Assembly (NCBI RefSeq): GCF_036227105.1
Contig: NZ_CP109434.1
Location: 7,412,501 to 7,476,500 of the forward strand
DNA: 64,000 bases
From: Amycolatopsis sp. NBC_01488
GTDB taxonomy: Bacteria > Actinomycetota > Actinomycetes > Mycobacteriales > Pseudonocardiaceae
Reading direction: 5' to 3'
Shown: piece after piece, positions 1 to 6,735 of the stretch
Layout of the letters: every line of letters begins with the position of its first letter
Numbering within the stretch: the stretch's first letter is position 1
The notes under the pieces: model-generated
The model's database searches: none
The model's input: only the letters and a program-made list of their open reading frames with translations
What the model was told of the DNA's origin: nothing
Program-made: the position numbers and the translations under genes

Positions 1-197
1 GGATGGACATCGTGGACACCATCGCCCGGCGTGACGCCCCCGCCGCCGTCCAGCTCGTCCACGAGTACCACACCAAGGTCGTCAAACGGCTCCGAAGCTC
101 ACCCGGAGCCAAGAAACGCGCCGAGGCCGACCCCGGCCTCGCCGGCGCGCTGTCTTCCTGGCTTCAAACGAACGTCGGCCACGGCGACGGGCGGTGA
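1..197 (+). CDS. 3' end of a gene cut by the window edge, possibly a GntR/FCD-type regulator
   Basis: Only the last ~65 codons are visible, in the frame that stops with TGA at 195-197. The ATG at 3-5 is likely internal because the frame is open to the window edge. The stretch TIARRDAPAAVQLVHEYH resembles the last helices of the FCD ligand-binding domain of GntR-family repressors, where an ARDA..A pattern followed by a His is common. That is a weak, family-level resemblance. The tail after it is Ala/Gly-rich and uninformative. No operon partner is visible downstream, since the next gene has its own promoter module. Confidence 0.4.
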   Translation, partial: MDIVDTIARRDAPAAVQLVHEYHTKVVKRLRSSPGAKKRAEADPGLAGALSSWLQTNVGHGDGR

Positions 198-225
198 CCG
201 AGCCGCCGGCCCACGGCTGCATGCC

Positions 226-309
226 AGCAGGTACCGGCGGACTCCGGCCAGCACCGGGCGCCGACGGCCACTAGCGGCGATGCCCGTACCGGGTGCGGTG
301 CGCGACGCT
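226..309 (+). promoter_or_regulatory. Composite promoter module, copy 1 (for the 361-1878 operon)
   Basis: Three blocks precede the gene at 361: AGCAGGTACCGG from 226, CGGCCAGC ending at 252, and a 22-nt block at 263-284 with core GCCACTAGCGGC, followed by a -10-like GACGCT at 304-309. Block order and spacing (37 nt from first block to third, 11 nt from end of second to third, 41 nt from third block to -10) match three other promoters at 11.95, 12.1 and 18.9 kb. The predicted start of transcription is near 316, leaving a ~45-nt leader with a GAGGAG-like ribosome site. The binding protein is unknown. Confidence 0.7.
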
Positions 310-360
310 TGTTTCCGAACCTCACGTGTCGAAGCGTTCGAGGACGAGGAGACGAAGGCC

Positions 361-579
361 ATGCCACCGAAGAACCCGCACCTCAGCAACCGCGACCGGG
401 CCGTCCTGCACGCGGTGGCGGACGGCCGCTGCCGGCGGATCAGCCACACCCTGTACGTCGACGGTGCCTACTGCGCCGACCAGTTCGTCGCTGACCACCT
501 GGCCGAGATCGGCCTGCTCAGCGCCACGGATCCGGTGCGGCTCACCCCGTCGGCCCAGCGGCTGCTGAAGGCCGCGTGA
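361..579 (+). CDS. Small hypothetical protein (72 aa)
   Basis: ATG at 361 is preceded by a purine-rich AGGACGAGGAGACGAAGG leader. The frame is open further upstream, but those codons cross the promoter module, so the short form is preferred. The 72-aa product is soluble with no signal peptide. It reads like a compact winged-helix-type fold (RDRAVLHAVADG near residue 11, then DHLAEIGLLS near 46 and LTPSAQRLL near 61), the pattern of a 'last helix plus wing' DNA-binding or adaptor domain, but no family is recognised. It is the first gene of a three-gene operon with the zinc-ribbon protein (4-nt gap) and the sulfite-oxidase-like enzyme, and it carries copy 1 of the shared promoter module. Confidence 0.6.
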   Translation: MPPKNPHLSNRDRAVLHAVADGRCRRISHTLYVDGAYCADQFVADHLAEIGLLSATDPVRLTPSAQRLLKAA

Positions 580-583
580 CGCC

Positions 584-772
584 ATGATCACCACGAAGGT
601 TCCGGCACCCGTGATCCGCGATGACTGGTGTGACCGCTGCCCGGCCACCGCGCAACTGCAAGCTCTGATGCCCGCGGGCAAGCTGCTGTTCTGCCGCCAC
701 CACGCCCGCATGCACGCCGACGGCCTGATCGCCGCCGGTGCGCGGCTGGCGTTAATCGGACCGCAGGACTGA
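584..772 (+). CDS. DUF7455-type small zinc-binding protein (62 aa)
   Basis: The 62-aa product has Cys16-x2-Cys19 (WCDRC) and Cys37 with His39/His40 (LFCRHH), a CxxC...CxxH arrangement typical of a single small zinc ribbon. The pattern DRCPATA...L.FC.HHA matches the actinobacterial DUF7455 family as I know it. Members are short, cytoplasmic and of unknown function. It starts 4 nt after the preceding stop and ends 11 nt before the next gene, so all three are probably one transcript. No other domain is present. Possible roles (metal sensing, protein-protein adaptor) are only guesses. Confidence 0.75.
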   Translation: MITTKVPAPVIRDDWCDRCPATAQLQALMPAGKLLFCRHHARMHADGLIAAGARLALIGPQD

Positions 773-783
773 AGGAGAGCCGC

Positions 784-1878
784 ATGACGACCCAGCAGCA
801 GTCGGCGACTGTCCACAATGTTCGCAAACCCACCCCGCCCGAGCTGATGGAAGACACCGGGACCGGCCTGGACTACGGGACCCGGCCGGATCGGCTGCCG
901 GGCTTTCTCACCCCGGCCGACCGGTTCTTCATCCGCAGCCACGCCCCGACACCGACCCTGGACGCGGCGGACTGGACCCTGCGCATCGACGGAAACGGCG
1001 TGCGCGAACCGCTCGTCTACACCTACGACGAACTGTGGCGCCGCTTTCCGCTGCAGTCCGTGGTCCGCACGATCGAGTGCGCGGGCAACCGCCGGGTGCT
1101 GATGGGCGAGGAGTTCGGCCGCCGGTTCGCGGGCACGCAATGGCAGCGTGGCGCGATCGGCACCGCCGAATGGACCGGCGTGCGGCTGCGCGACCTGCTC
1201 GCCCCGGCCGGGATCACGCCCGATGCGTGCGAGGTCATGCCGGAAGGACTCGACGCGATCCGGGCCCGCAGGCCGCTGCCGGTCACGAAGGCGCTGGCCG
1301 GCGACACGCTGGTGGCGTTGGCGATGAACGGCGAGGTGCTCCCGCCCGACCACGGGTTCCCGGCCCGGCTGGTGGTCTCCGGCTGGCTCGGCGCGGCCAG
1401 CATCAAGTGGCTGGGCCGGCTCCAGGTCTCCGAGGAGCCGCTGTACGTGCCGTGGAACACCGACGACTACGTGCTGATCGACCCGGACCACCCGGCGGCC
1501 GGCCCCGCACTCGGTCCGGCGATCACCACGCTCCCGGTGGCCAGCCTGGTCGAACTGCCCTGGCCGGCCCGGCTGCGAGCGGAACCGCAGGTCATCCGGG
1601 GCCGCGCGTTCGCCGGGGAGAACCGGGTCGTGTCGGTCCGGTACCGCGTCGACGACGGTCCCTGGCACGACGCGCCGATCACGTCCTCCGCCACGCCGGG
1701 GGTGTGGGTGCGCTGGCAGTTCACCTGGGACCCGGCACCCGGCGACCACGTCCTGCGGGTATGCGCCACCGACGACCGCGGAAACACCCAACCGGACGTC
1801 ACGGCGTGGAACGAGCTGGGCTACCTCCACCATGCGGTGCTGGCCCACCCCGTGCACGTCGAACCCCGCACGAGGTGA
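784..1878 (+). CDS. Sulfite-oxidase-family molybdopterin enzyme (364 aa)
   Basis: Predicted Moco-containing oxidoreductase of the sulfite oxidase family. The N-terminal two-thirds is the oxidoreductase molybdopterin domain, with RTIECAGNRR around residues 95-104. Cys99 is the expected molybdenum ligand, and SGWLGAASIKWL (about 200-211) is the usual substrate/cofactor segment. The C-terminal ~120 residues (QVIRGRAF... WDPAPGDHVLRVCATD) form the Ig-like Moco dimerisation domain. There is no signal peptide or haem domain, so it is probably cytoplasmic and needs a separate electron acceptor. A clear GGAGAG ribosome site precedes the ATG. It is the third gene of the operon behind promoter-module copy 1. 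The substrate (sulfite or other) cannot be read from sequence. Confidence 0.88.
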   Translation: MTTQQQSATVHNVRKPTPPELMEDTGTGLDYGTRPDRLPGFLTPADRFFIRSHAPTPTLDAADWTLRIDGNGVREPLVYTYDELWRRFPLQSVVRTIECAGNRRVLMGEEFGRRFAGTQWQRGAIGTAEWTGVRLRDLLAPAGITPDACEVMPEGLDAIRARRPLPVTKALAGDTLVALAMNGEVLPPDHGFPARLVVSGWLGAASIKWLGRLQVSEEPLYVPWNTDDYVLIDPDHPAAGPALGPAITTLPVASLVELPWPARLRAEPQVIRGRAFAGENRVVSVRYRVDDGPWHDAPITSSATPGVWVRWQFTWDPAPGDHVLRVCATDDRGNTQPDVTAWNELGYLHHAVLAHPVHVEPRTR

Positions 1879-1891
1879 CTTCCGCCTGCCT

Positions 1892-2629
1892 TCAGCGGTG
1901 GAGGCCGGCCTGGCCGAGCCCGGAACCGCCGTCGAGGCGCAACGCCTGCCCGGTCAGGTATCCGGCCGCGGGTGACAGCAGGTAGAGCACCGAACCGACG
2001 ACCTCGCCGAGGGCCGCGACGCGCCGCATCGGGACACTCGCGAGCAACCGGTCGCGCACCGCCGATGGCAGCGCGAGCACCTTCGGGGTCGCGACGAGCC
2101 CGGGGACCACGGCGTTGACCCGGATTCCCGCGCCGGCCCACTCCGCGGCGAGCGACCTGGTCAGCCCGAGAACGCCGGCCTTGGCGGCGGCGTAGCCCAC
2201 CTGGCCGGGCAGGCCGTCCTGCGCCGCGGCCGAGGAGAAGAAGACGATCGAGGGGCGATTTCCCACCTGCAACAGGGGAAAGGCGGCCTGCGCGACGGTG
2301 AACTGGGCCACCAGGTTCGCCTCGATGTCGCCGCGGAACTCCGCCGGCGGGAACGTCTCCGCGCGGTGGATGGTGTCCACCACCCCGGCCGCGCCGACCA
2401 TGGCGTCCAGGCCGCCCAGCCGCGCCACCGCGTCGGCCACCGCGCGGCGCGCGCTGTCGTCGTCGGTGAGATCGGCCGTGACGGTCGCGTCCGTACCGGG
2501 CAGATCGATGCCCACGACCTCGGCGCCCACCTCGGCGAGCGCGCCCGAGAGGGCCCGCCCCAATCCACCCGCGGCCCCGGTCACCAGGATCCGGGTGCCC
2601 GCCGGGGGCACCGTGGACCAGTCCGGCAT
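1892..2629 (-). CDS. SDR-family oxidoreductase (245 aa)
   Basis: Classical short-chain dehydrogenase of normal length. The NAD(P)-binding motif TGAAGGLG lies near residue 17, GAAGVVDT replaces the usual NNAG, the catalytic Ser is in FFSSAAAQ, and YAAAK gives the catalytic Tyr-Lys. The C-terminal LTGQALRLDGGSG is typical of FabG-like SDRs. An Asp in GIDLPG at the end of the second beta strand favours NAD(H). It is convergent with the molybdoenzyme (13-nt gap) and divergent from the receiver protein at 2739. GAAGGAGG-type ribosome site sequence precedes the ATG at 2629. A degenerate copy of the promoter module may lie at about 2689-2746. Substrate unknown. Confidence 0.85.
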   Translation of the reverse strand: MPDWSTVPPAGTRILVTGAAGGLGRALSGALAEVGAEVVGIDLPGTDATVTADLTDDDSARRAVADAVARLGGLDAMVGAAGVVDTIHRAETFPPAEFRGDIEANLVAQFTVAQAAFPLLQVGNRPSIVFFSSAAAQDGLPGQVGYAAAKAGVLGLTRSLAAEWAGAGIRVNAVVPGLVATPKVLALPSAVRDRLLASVPMRRVAALGEVVGSVLYLLSPAAGYLTGQALRLDGGSGLGQAGLHR

Positions 2630-2738
2630 GGCGCGCCTCCTTCACCGAGGTCCTTGTTCTCACAGCATGCCCCGGCCGCCCGCGCGAAGGATCCCCGCTA
2701 GCCGGAATGCGCACCGCCGATCCCCCTGAGATGCTGAA

Positions 2739-3152
2739 GTGGTGCTCCGCTGCTTGATCGTCGACGACAGTCCCCCCTTCCTCGCGGCCGCTCGCGGCCT
2801 GCTCGAACGCGAGGGTGTCGCGGTCGTCGGTGTGGCTTCCACCGGAGCCGAGGCACTCCGCAGGGTGGCGGAGCTGCGGCCGGACGTCACGCTGGTCGAC
2901 ATCGATCTCGGCGGCCAGAGCGGCTTCGACGTGGTACGGCTGCTCAACCGGGACGCCGACGTCTCGGCCGCCCGGCTGATCCTGATCTCCACCCACGCCG
3001 AGGAGGACTATGCCGAGCTCATCGCGGCGAGCCCGGCGGCGGGGTTCCTGCCGAAGACCGCATTGTCCGCGGCCGCCATCCGGGGCCTGCTCGGCCGCCA
3101 CGAAGGCGGTCAGGACGGGGATGGGCAGGTCACCGGGCGTCCAGGAACGTGA
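2739..3152 (+). CDS. Stand-alone response-regulator receiver protein (137 aa)
   Basis: A single receiver (CheY-like) domain with no output domain. LIVDDS carries the acidic pair, LVDID the phospho-acceptor Asp (about residue 53), ISTH the conserved Ser/Thr position and PKT the conserved Lys (about 107). The tail after residue ~120 is Gly-rich. The start is GTG at 2739 or the next codon, with no strong ribosome site. Its 3' end overlaps the 3' end of the opposite-strand NarL-type regulator by 23 bp. Such isolated receivers usually work as phosphate sinks or intermediates. The histidine kinases at 3878, 8979 and 13135 are candidate partners. Confidence 0.85.
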   Translation: MVLRCLIVDDSPPFLAAARGLLEREGVAVVGVASTGAEALRRVAELRPDVTLVDIDLGGQSGFDVVRLLNRDADVSAARLILISTHAEEDYAELIAASPAAGFLPKTALSAAAIRGLLGRHEGGQDGDGQVTGRPGT

Positions 3153-3774
3153 CCACCGCGAGCACCCGGCGATGATCCTCGTCGGCCTCCGGGAGCTTCA
3201 GCTTGGCGAGGATGTGCCGCACATGCTTCTCGACCGTCCCCTCGGTGACCCACAGCCGGCGGGCGATGCCCGCGTTGGAGCGGCCTTCGGCCATCAGCGC
3301 CAGCACTTCGCGCTCGCGGTCGCTGAGCACGGCGAGCGGGTCGTTGCGCTTGCGTGCGTTCACCAGTTCCCGCACCAGCGCCGGGTCCACGACCGAGCCG
3401 CCCTTGGCGATCCGCTCCACCGTCTCGATGAAGTCCTCGACGTCGGTGATCCGGCTCTTGAGCAGGTAACCGATCCGCTGGCCACTGGCGAGCAGCTCCA
3501 TCGCGTGCTCGACCTCGACGTGCGCCGACAGCACCAGGATGGCGACGTCGGGGAACGCGGCGCGGATCTCCCTGGCCGCGTCCAGCCCCTCCGTGGTGTG
3601 GGTCGGCGGCATCCGGATGTCGACCACCACCAGGTCGGGCGCCTGCTCGCGAAGCAACGCCAGCAGCGCCGCCGCGTCGCCGGCCTGCCCCACGACCTCG
3701 AAGCCGGACCGCTCGAGCAGGCTCGCCAGACCCTCACGCAGCAGTACGTCGTCGTCGGCCAGCAGCACCCGCAT
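3130..3774 (-). CDS. NarL/FixJ-family response regulator (214 aa)
   Basis: Two-domain regulator. The N-terminal receiver has LLADDD, phospho-Asp in VDIRMPP and Lys in LLKSRI. The C-terminal LuxR-type HTH is LSDREREVLALMAEG followed by VTEGTVEKHVRHI. The reading frame is open a further 59 codons upstream, but ATG 3774 with GGGAG seven bases before it gives the canonical MRVLLADDD start. It is divergent from the CHASE3 histidine kinase at 3878 (about 100 nt apart), the usual layout of a cognate kinase/regulator pair in actinomycetes. It is the most obvious candidate for binding the shared promoter modules at 0.25-19 kb, but that is inference only. Confidence 0.92.
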   Translation of the reverse strand: MRVLLADDDVLLREGLASLLERSGFEVVGQAGDAAALLALLREQAPDLVVVDIRMPPTHTTEGLDAAREIRAAFPDVAILVLSAHVEVEHAMELLASGQRIGYLLKSRITDVEDFIETVERIAKGGSVVDPALVRELVNARKRNDPLAVLSDREREVLALMAEGRSNAGIARRLWVTEGTVEKHVRHILAKLKLPEADEDHRRVLAVVTFLDAR

Positions 3775-3877
3775 CGCAGCTCCCTTGCCGGGACCGGCGC
3801 TGTCGGCCGGCCTCCCACACGCTCCAGCGTCCCACGTCGTGGCTCTGCGTGGCCGCTTCGACGGGCCGGAGCCTGAG

Positions 3878-5266
3878 GTGGGCGCCGGGCTGACCCGTCG
3901 CATGCTGGTGGCGAGCGGGCTGCTGGCGCTGGTCGTCGGTGCCGCGTTCACGGTGCTGCTCGTGACGAACTCGGACCTGCGCGAGTCGGAGCAGCTGGCG
4001 TTTCACTCGGAAGAGGCACTCGTGGCCGCCAACCGGCTCGAGCGGCTGGTCGTGGACGTCGAGGCAGGCGAACGCGGCTTCCTCGTCACCGGCCAGGACA
4101 GCAGCCTCACCCTCTGGCGGTCCGGTCAGGCCGCCCTTCCCGGTCAGGCGGCGAGCCTGGCGCGGATGGTGGCCGACAACCCGCAGCAGCTCGCGGTGGC
4201 CAACCAGATCGCGCGGGACACCGCCTCCTACGTCCAGGACTACTCGATCCCGCTCATCGCCACCGCGCGGCGGAACCTCGCCGCCGCCAGGACCCCAGCG
4301 GCCGTCGACGACGGCGTGCGGCGCATCGACGCGATCCGGCGGGAGTTCGACCGGTTCACGGCCGCCGAACAGGACCAGGCCGCGGCCCGGCAGGACAACT
4401 CCGCCGCGGTGGCGCTCCGGGCGTTCGTCGCGACGGCCGTCGGTCTCGGCGGCTCGGTCCTGCTGATCGTCCTGTTCACGGTGTACCTCTCGCGCGCGAT
4501 CGTCGGGCCGGTGCGCCGGGCGGCGGGCATGGCCGGCCGGCTCGCCGGTGGGGACCTCACCGCCCGCCTGCCCGAGCGCGGCGTCGGCGAGATCGGGGTG
4601 CTCGAACGCAGCTTCAACACGATGGCCGGGTCCTTGCAGGTGAGCCGGGCGGAGCTGGCGGCCTCGCGAGCCCGGATCGTGGCCGCGGGCGACCAGGCCC
4701 GGCGGCGCATCGAACGGGATCTGCACGACGGCATCCAGCAGCGGCTCGTGTCCTTGACACTGGAGTTGCGCACCGCGGAAGCGACCGCGTCCCCCGAACT
4801 GCGCGCGCAGCTGACCGAGATCGCGGGCGACCTGATCGACGCGACCGACGACCTGCGCGAGCTGTCCCGCGGCATCCACCCGGCGATCCTGTCCGAAGGC
4901 GGCCTGCCCCCCGCCCTCCGGGCGCTCGCCCGCCGCTCGGTGGTTCCGGTGGAACTCGAGGTGGACGTCCCGGCCCGCGCGCCGGAACCGATCGAGGTCG
5001 CCGCCTACTACGTCGTCTCCGAGGCGCTCACCAACACCGCCAAGCACGCCGAGGCCACCATCGCCTGGATCGACGTGCACGTCCGCAACGGCGTCCTGCG
5101 CCTCTCGGTCCGCGACGACGGCGTCGGCGGCGCGGCCGCGAGTCACGGCTCCGGCCTGGTCGGCCTCATCGACCGCGTCCAGGCCCTGGACGGGACGGTC
5201 GAGATCACCAGCCCACCCGGTGAAGGCACCACGGTGCTGGTGCACCTGCCCACCGAGAGGTACTGA
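3878..5266 (+). CDS. CHASE3-HAMP sensor histidine kinase (NarL-type system, 462 aa)
   Basis: Membrane histidine kinase. A first membrane helix (residues ~10-31) is followed by an extracytoplasmic CHASE3 domain (VVDVEAGERGFLVTG), a second helix around residues 187-210 and a HAMP segment (GGDLTARLPE...EIGVLERSFNTM). HisKA_3 follows with ERDLHDG (His283), then HATPase_c with EALTNTAKHA and VRDDGVGG. The start is uncertain. GTG 3878 has GGAG at a good distance, GTG 3839 and ATG 3902 are alternatives, and the frame is open far upstream over the divergent gene. It is divergent from the response regulator at 3774 and presumably its cognate kinase. The stimulus is unknown. Confidence 0.9.
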   Translation: MGAGLTRRMLVASGLLALVVGAAFTVLLVTNSDLRESEQLAFHSEEALVAANRLERLVVDVEAGERGFLVTGQDSSLTLWRSGQAALPGQAASLARMVADNPQQLAVANQIARDTASYVQDYSIPLIATARRNLAAARTPAAVDDGVRRIDAIRREFDRFTAAEQDQAAARQDNSAAVALRAFVATAVGLGGSVLLIVLFTVYLSRAIVGPVRRAAGMAGRLAGGDLTARLPERGVGEIGVLERSFNTMAGSLQVSRAELAASRARIVAAGDQARRRIERDLHDGIQQRLVSLTLELRTAEATASPELRAQLTEIAGDLIDATDDLRELSRGIHPAILSEGGLPPALRALARRSVVPVELEVDVPARAPEPIEVAAYYVVSEALTNTAKHAEATIAWIDVHVRNGVLRLSVRDDGVGGAAASHGSGLVGLIDRVQALDGTVEITSPPGEGTTVLVHLPTERY

Positions 5267-5556
5267 CGAGATCGCCGACCGGGGTGCTCACCGGGCGGCG
5301 GCCTCACTGGTCACCCTGCCCGGCTCGGTGATCCCGCCGTAGCCGGCGGCGTCCACGGTGACCAAGGCGACCAGGCACGCCAGCGTCGCGATGCCCGGCA
5401 GCCACCCGCGCGTCCGGCGCGGCCGGTATACCCGCGGTACAGCGGAAACCGCGGAGGCCGAACGGCTGGTCGCGCACAGGGCCACGACCAGCAGCGGCGG
5501 CGCGATTTCTTCCCCTGCTCCAAGAACGGGGTTACGAGCCGTGATGGACCGAGCCG
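5267..5556. other. 290-bp interval without a convincing gene
   Basis: Between the kinase and the lipocalin-like gene I find no well-supported gene. On the minus strand a frame ending at 5288 encodes ~60 residues with one hydrophobic segment (ATLACLVALVTVDAAG). Its only plausible start is a GTG near 5485 with no ribosome site, so it may be a decayed or mis-started small membrane protein. No strong hairpin is evident. Confidence 0.5.
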
Positions 5557-6636
5557 TCAGGTCCGCGTCCGGCCGAGGTACATCAGCTCCCAGATGGCCG
5601 AGTCGAGGTGGCTCGCCACGACGTGGCCCGCGCGGAGGTGCTCGACCCGCAGCTCGCCGGTGAAGCGCAGGTAGGCGCCGTCGAAGCGGGTGAGCTTGGC
5701 GGCCACCTTCTTCACGCCCGGGATCTGGTCGATCATCCGGTCGACGGTGAGGTCCCGGTGACGGGTGAACGTGACGACGTAGCGGTCGTCGCCGTCGGCG
5801 TAGGTGTAGCGGGTGACGTTCGCGACCGGCTTCCCGGTCGCGGTGTCGGTGTAGGCGCCGAGCTCTTCGAAGGCCACCTTGCCCGCGTCGTCGGCGACGA
5901 TCCGGCCGTTCTCGGCCAGCAGGAAGATCGGCAGCTCCGCGTAGCCGTACTTCCGTTCCGCCGTGACGTAGGACGCGACGACGGTGTACGGACCGGCCTG
6001 TCCCCGGGCCCAGTACCAGTGGTGCACCAACGAGTTCATCGGGGCGTTGCCCCAGTTGTGGTCGTGGTACCCCACGCCGGTCGCGCCGGCCGACACGCCG
6101 GCCACGCGGTAGGTCACGTCCACTTTCCCTTGGGGCACCGCGGGAAGCCAGTTGAACTCGTGCTCGTCGTCGGCGCCGAAGTACAGGTGTCCGGTGCCTG
6201 GCCGCCACGCCGGGACCTCACCGGTGAGGCTCACCTGGACGGACACGTCCTCGATCGTCGCGATGATCTTGTAGGTGTGCAGGTCGCCGCTGAACGAGTT
6301 GGGGCCGACGCGGACGGCGCACCGCTCGGTCGACGCGGTGAAGTCCGCCGGGGTGAACTCGGCGGTCTTGTGGTGGGTGGTTCCGTCGGGCAGGTCGAGG
6401 TCGATGCGGATCATCGGCGCGAGCGGCTTGCCGATGTCGGTGAAGTGCTTGGTGAAGAACACCACCACCAGCTTGGCGCCGTCGTCGAGGTGCGCGTCGA
6501 AGTACCACCACTCGTACGTGCCTGGACCGCCGTCGGTCCGGGCCCCGTCCTCCCAGACGGCCACCGCGTCCGGGCTGATGCCGATCCGCTCGTAGTCCTG
6601 CGCCGCCGCGCCGAGCCGCGAAAGTGAAGCGCTCAC
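5557..6636 (-). CDS. CrtC/AttH-like lipocalin-fold protein (359 aa)
   Basis: The N-terminal YEWWYFDAHLDDG (about residues 40-52), the central GVGYHDHNWGN (about 193-203) and the following HHWYWARG are hallmarks of the hydroxyneurosporene synthase (CrtC)/AttH lipocalin-like superfamily, which binds hydrophobic ligands and, in CrtC, hydrates carotenoid double bonds. Length and two-lobe layout fit. No signal peptide is seen, so it is probably cytoplasmic. No carotenoid genes are nearby, so a hydratase role on another terpenoid or lipid is only a possibility. The start is GTG 6636 behind GAGAAGGGCG. A perfect 22-bp palindrome at 6669-6690 lies just upstream and probably controls it. Confidence 0.75.
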   Translation of the reverse strand: MSASLSRLGAAAQDYERIGISPDAVAVWEDGARTDGGPGTYEWWYFDAHLDDGAKLVVVFFTKHFTDIGKPLAPMIRIDLDLPDGTTHHKTAEFTPADFTASTERCAVRVGPNSFSGDLHTYKIIATIEDVSVQVSLTGEVPAWRPGTGHLYFGADDEHEFNWLPAVPQGKVDVTYRVAGVSAGATGVGYHDHNWGNAPMNSLVHHWYWARGQAGPYTVVASYVTAERKYGYAELPIFLLAENGRIVADDAGKVAFEELGAYTDTATGKPVANVTRYTYADGDDRYVVTFTRHRDLTVDRMIDQIPGVKKVAAKLTRFDGAYLRFTGELRVEHLRAGHVVASHLDSAIWELMYLGRTRT

Positions 6637-6668
6637 CGTTTCGCCCTTCTCCCGGGCCGCCCGGACGC

Positions 6669-6690
6669 TAATCCGGCAGCTGCCGGATTA
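6669..6690. promoter_or_regulatory. Perfect 22-bp palindrome, probable repressor operator
   Basis: The core 20 bases AATCCGGCAGCTGCCGGATT, flanked by T and A, form a perfect dyad 33 bp upstream of the GTG at 6636. It lies in a locally AT-richer stretch (TTAAGTTTAGCACTG) that could hold the promoter. Size and symmetry are typical of TetR/MarR operators. No regulator gene is adjacent. Confidence 0.7.
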
Positions 6691-6735
6691 AGTTTAGCAC
6701 TGTTCGTCCGTCGGTTGCAGACAGTGCTCGTGGTC

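Noticed and set aside
31..360. 5' extension of the 72-aa gene to position 31
   Set aside because: It would run through the preceding gene end and the conserved promoter module. ATG 361 has a ribosome site.
2689..2746. A fifth copy of the composite promoter module before the SDR gene
   Set aside because: CTAGCGGGGATCC and an AGCA at -37 resemble the module, but block 2 is absent and the third block is shifted. Too weak to call.
5288..5485. Small membrane protein on the minus strand
   Set aside because: One hydrophobic segment, but no ribosome site or convincing start codon.
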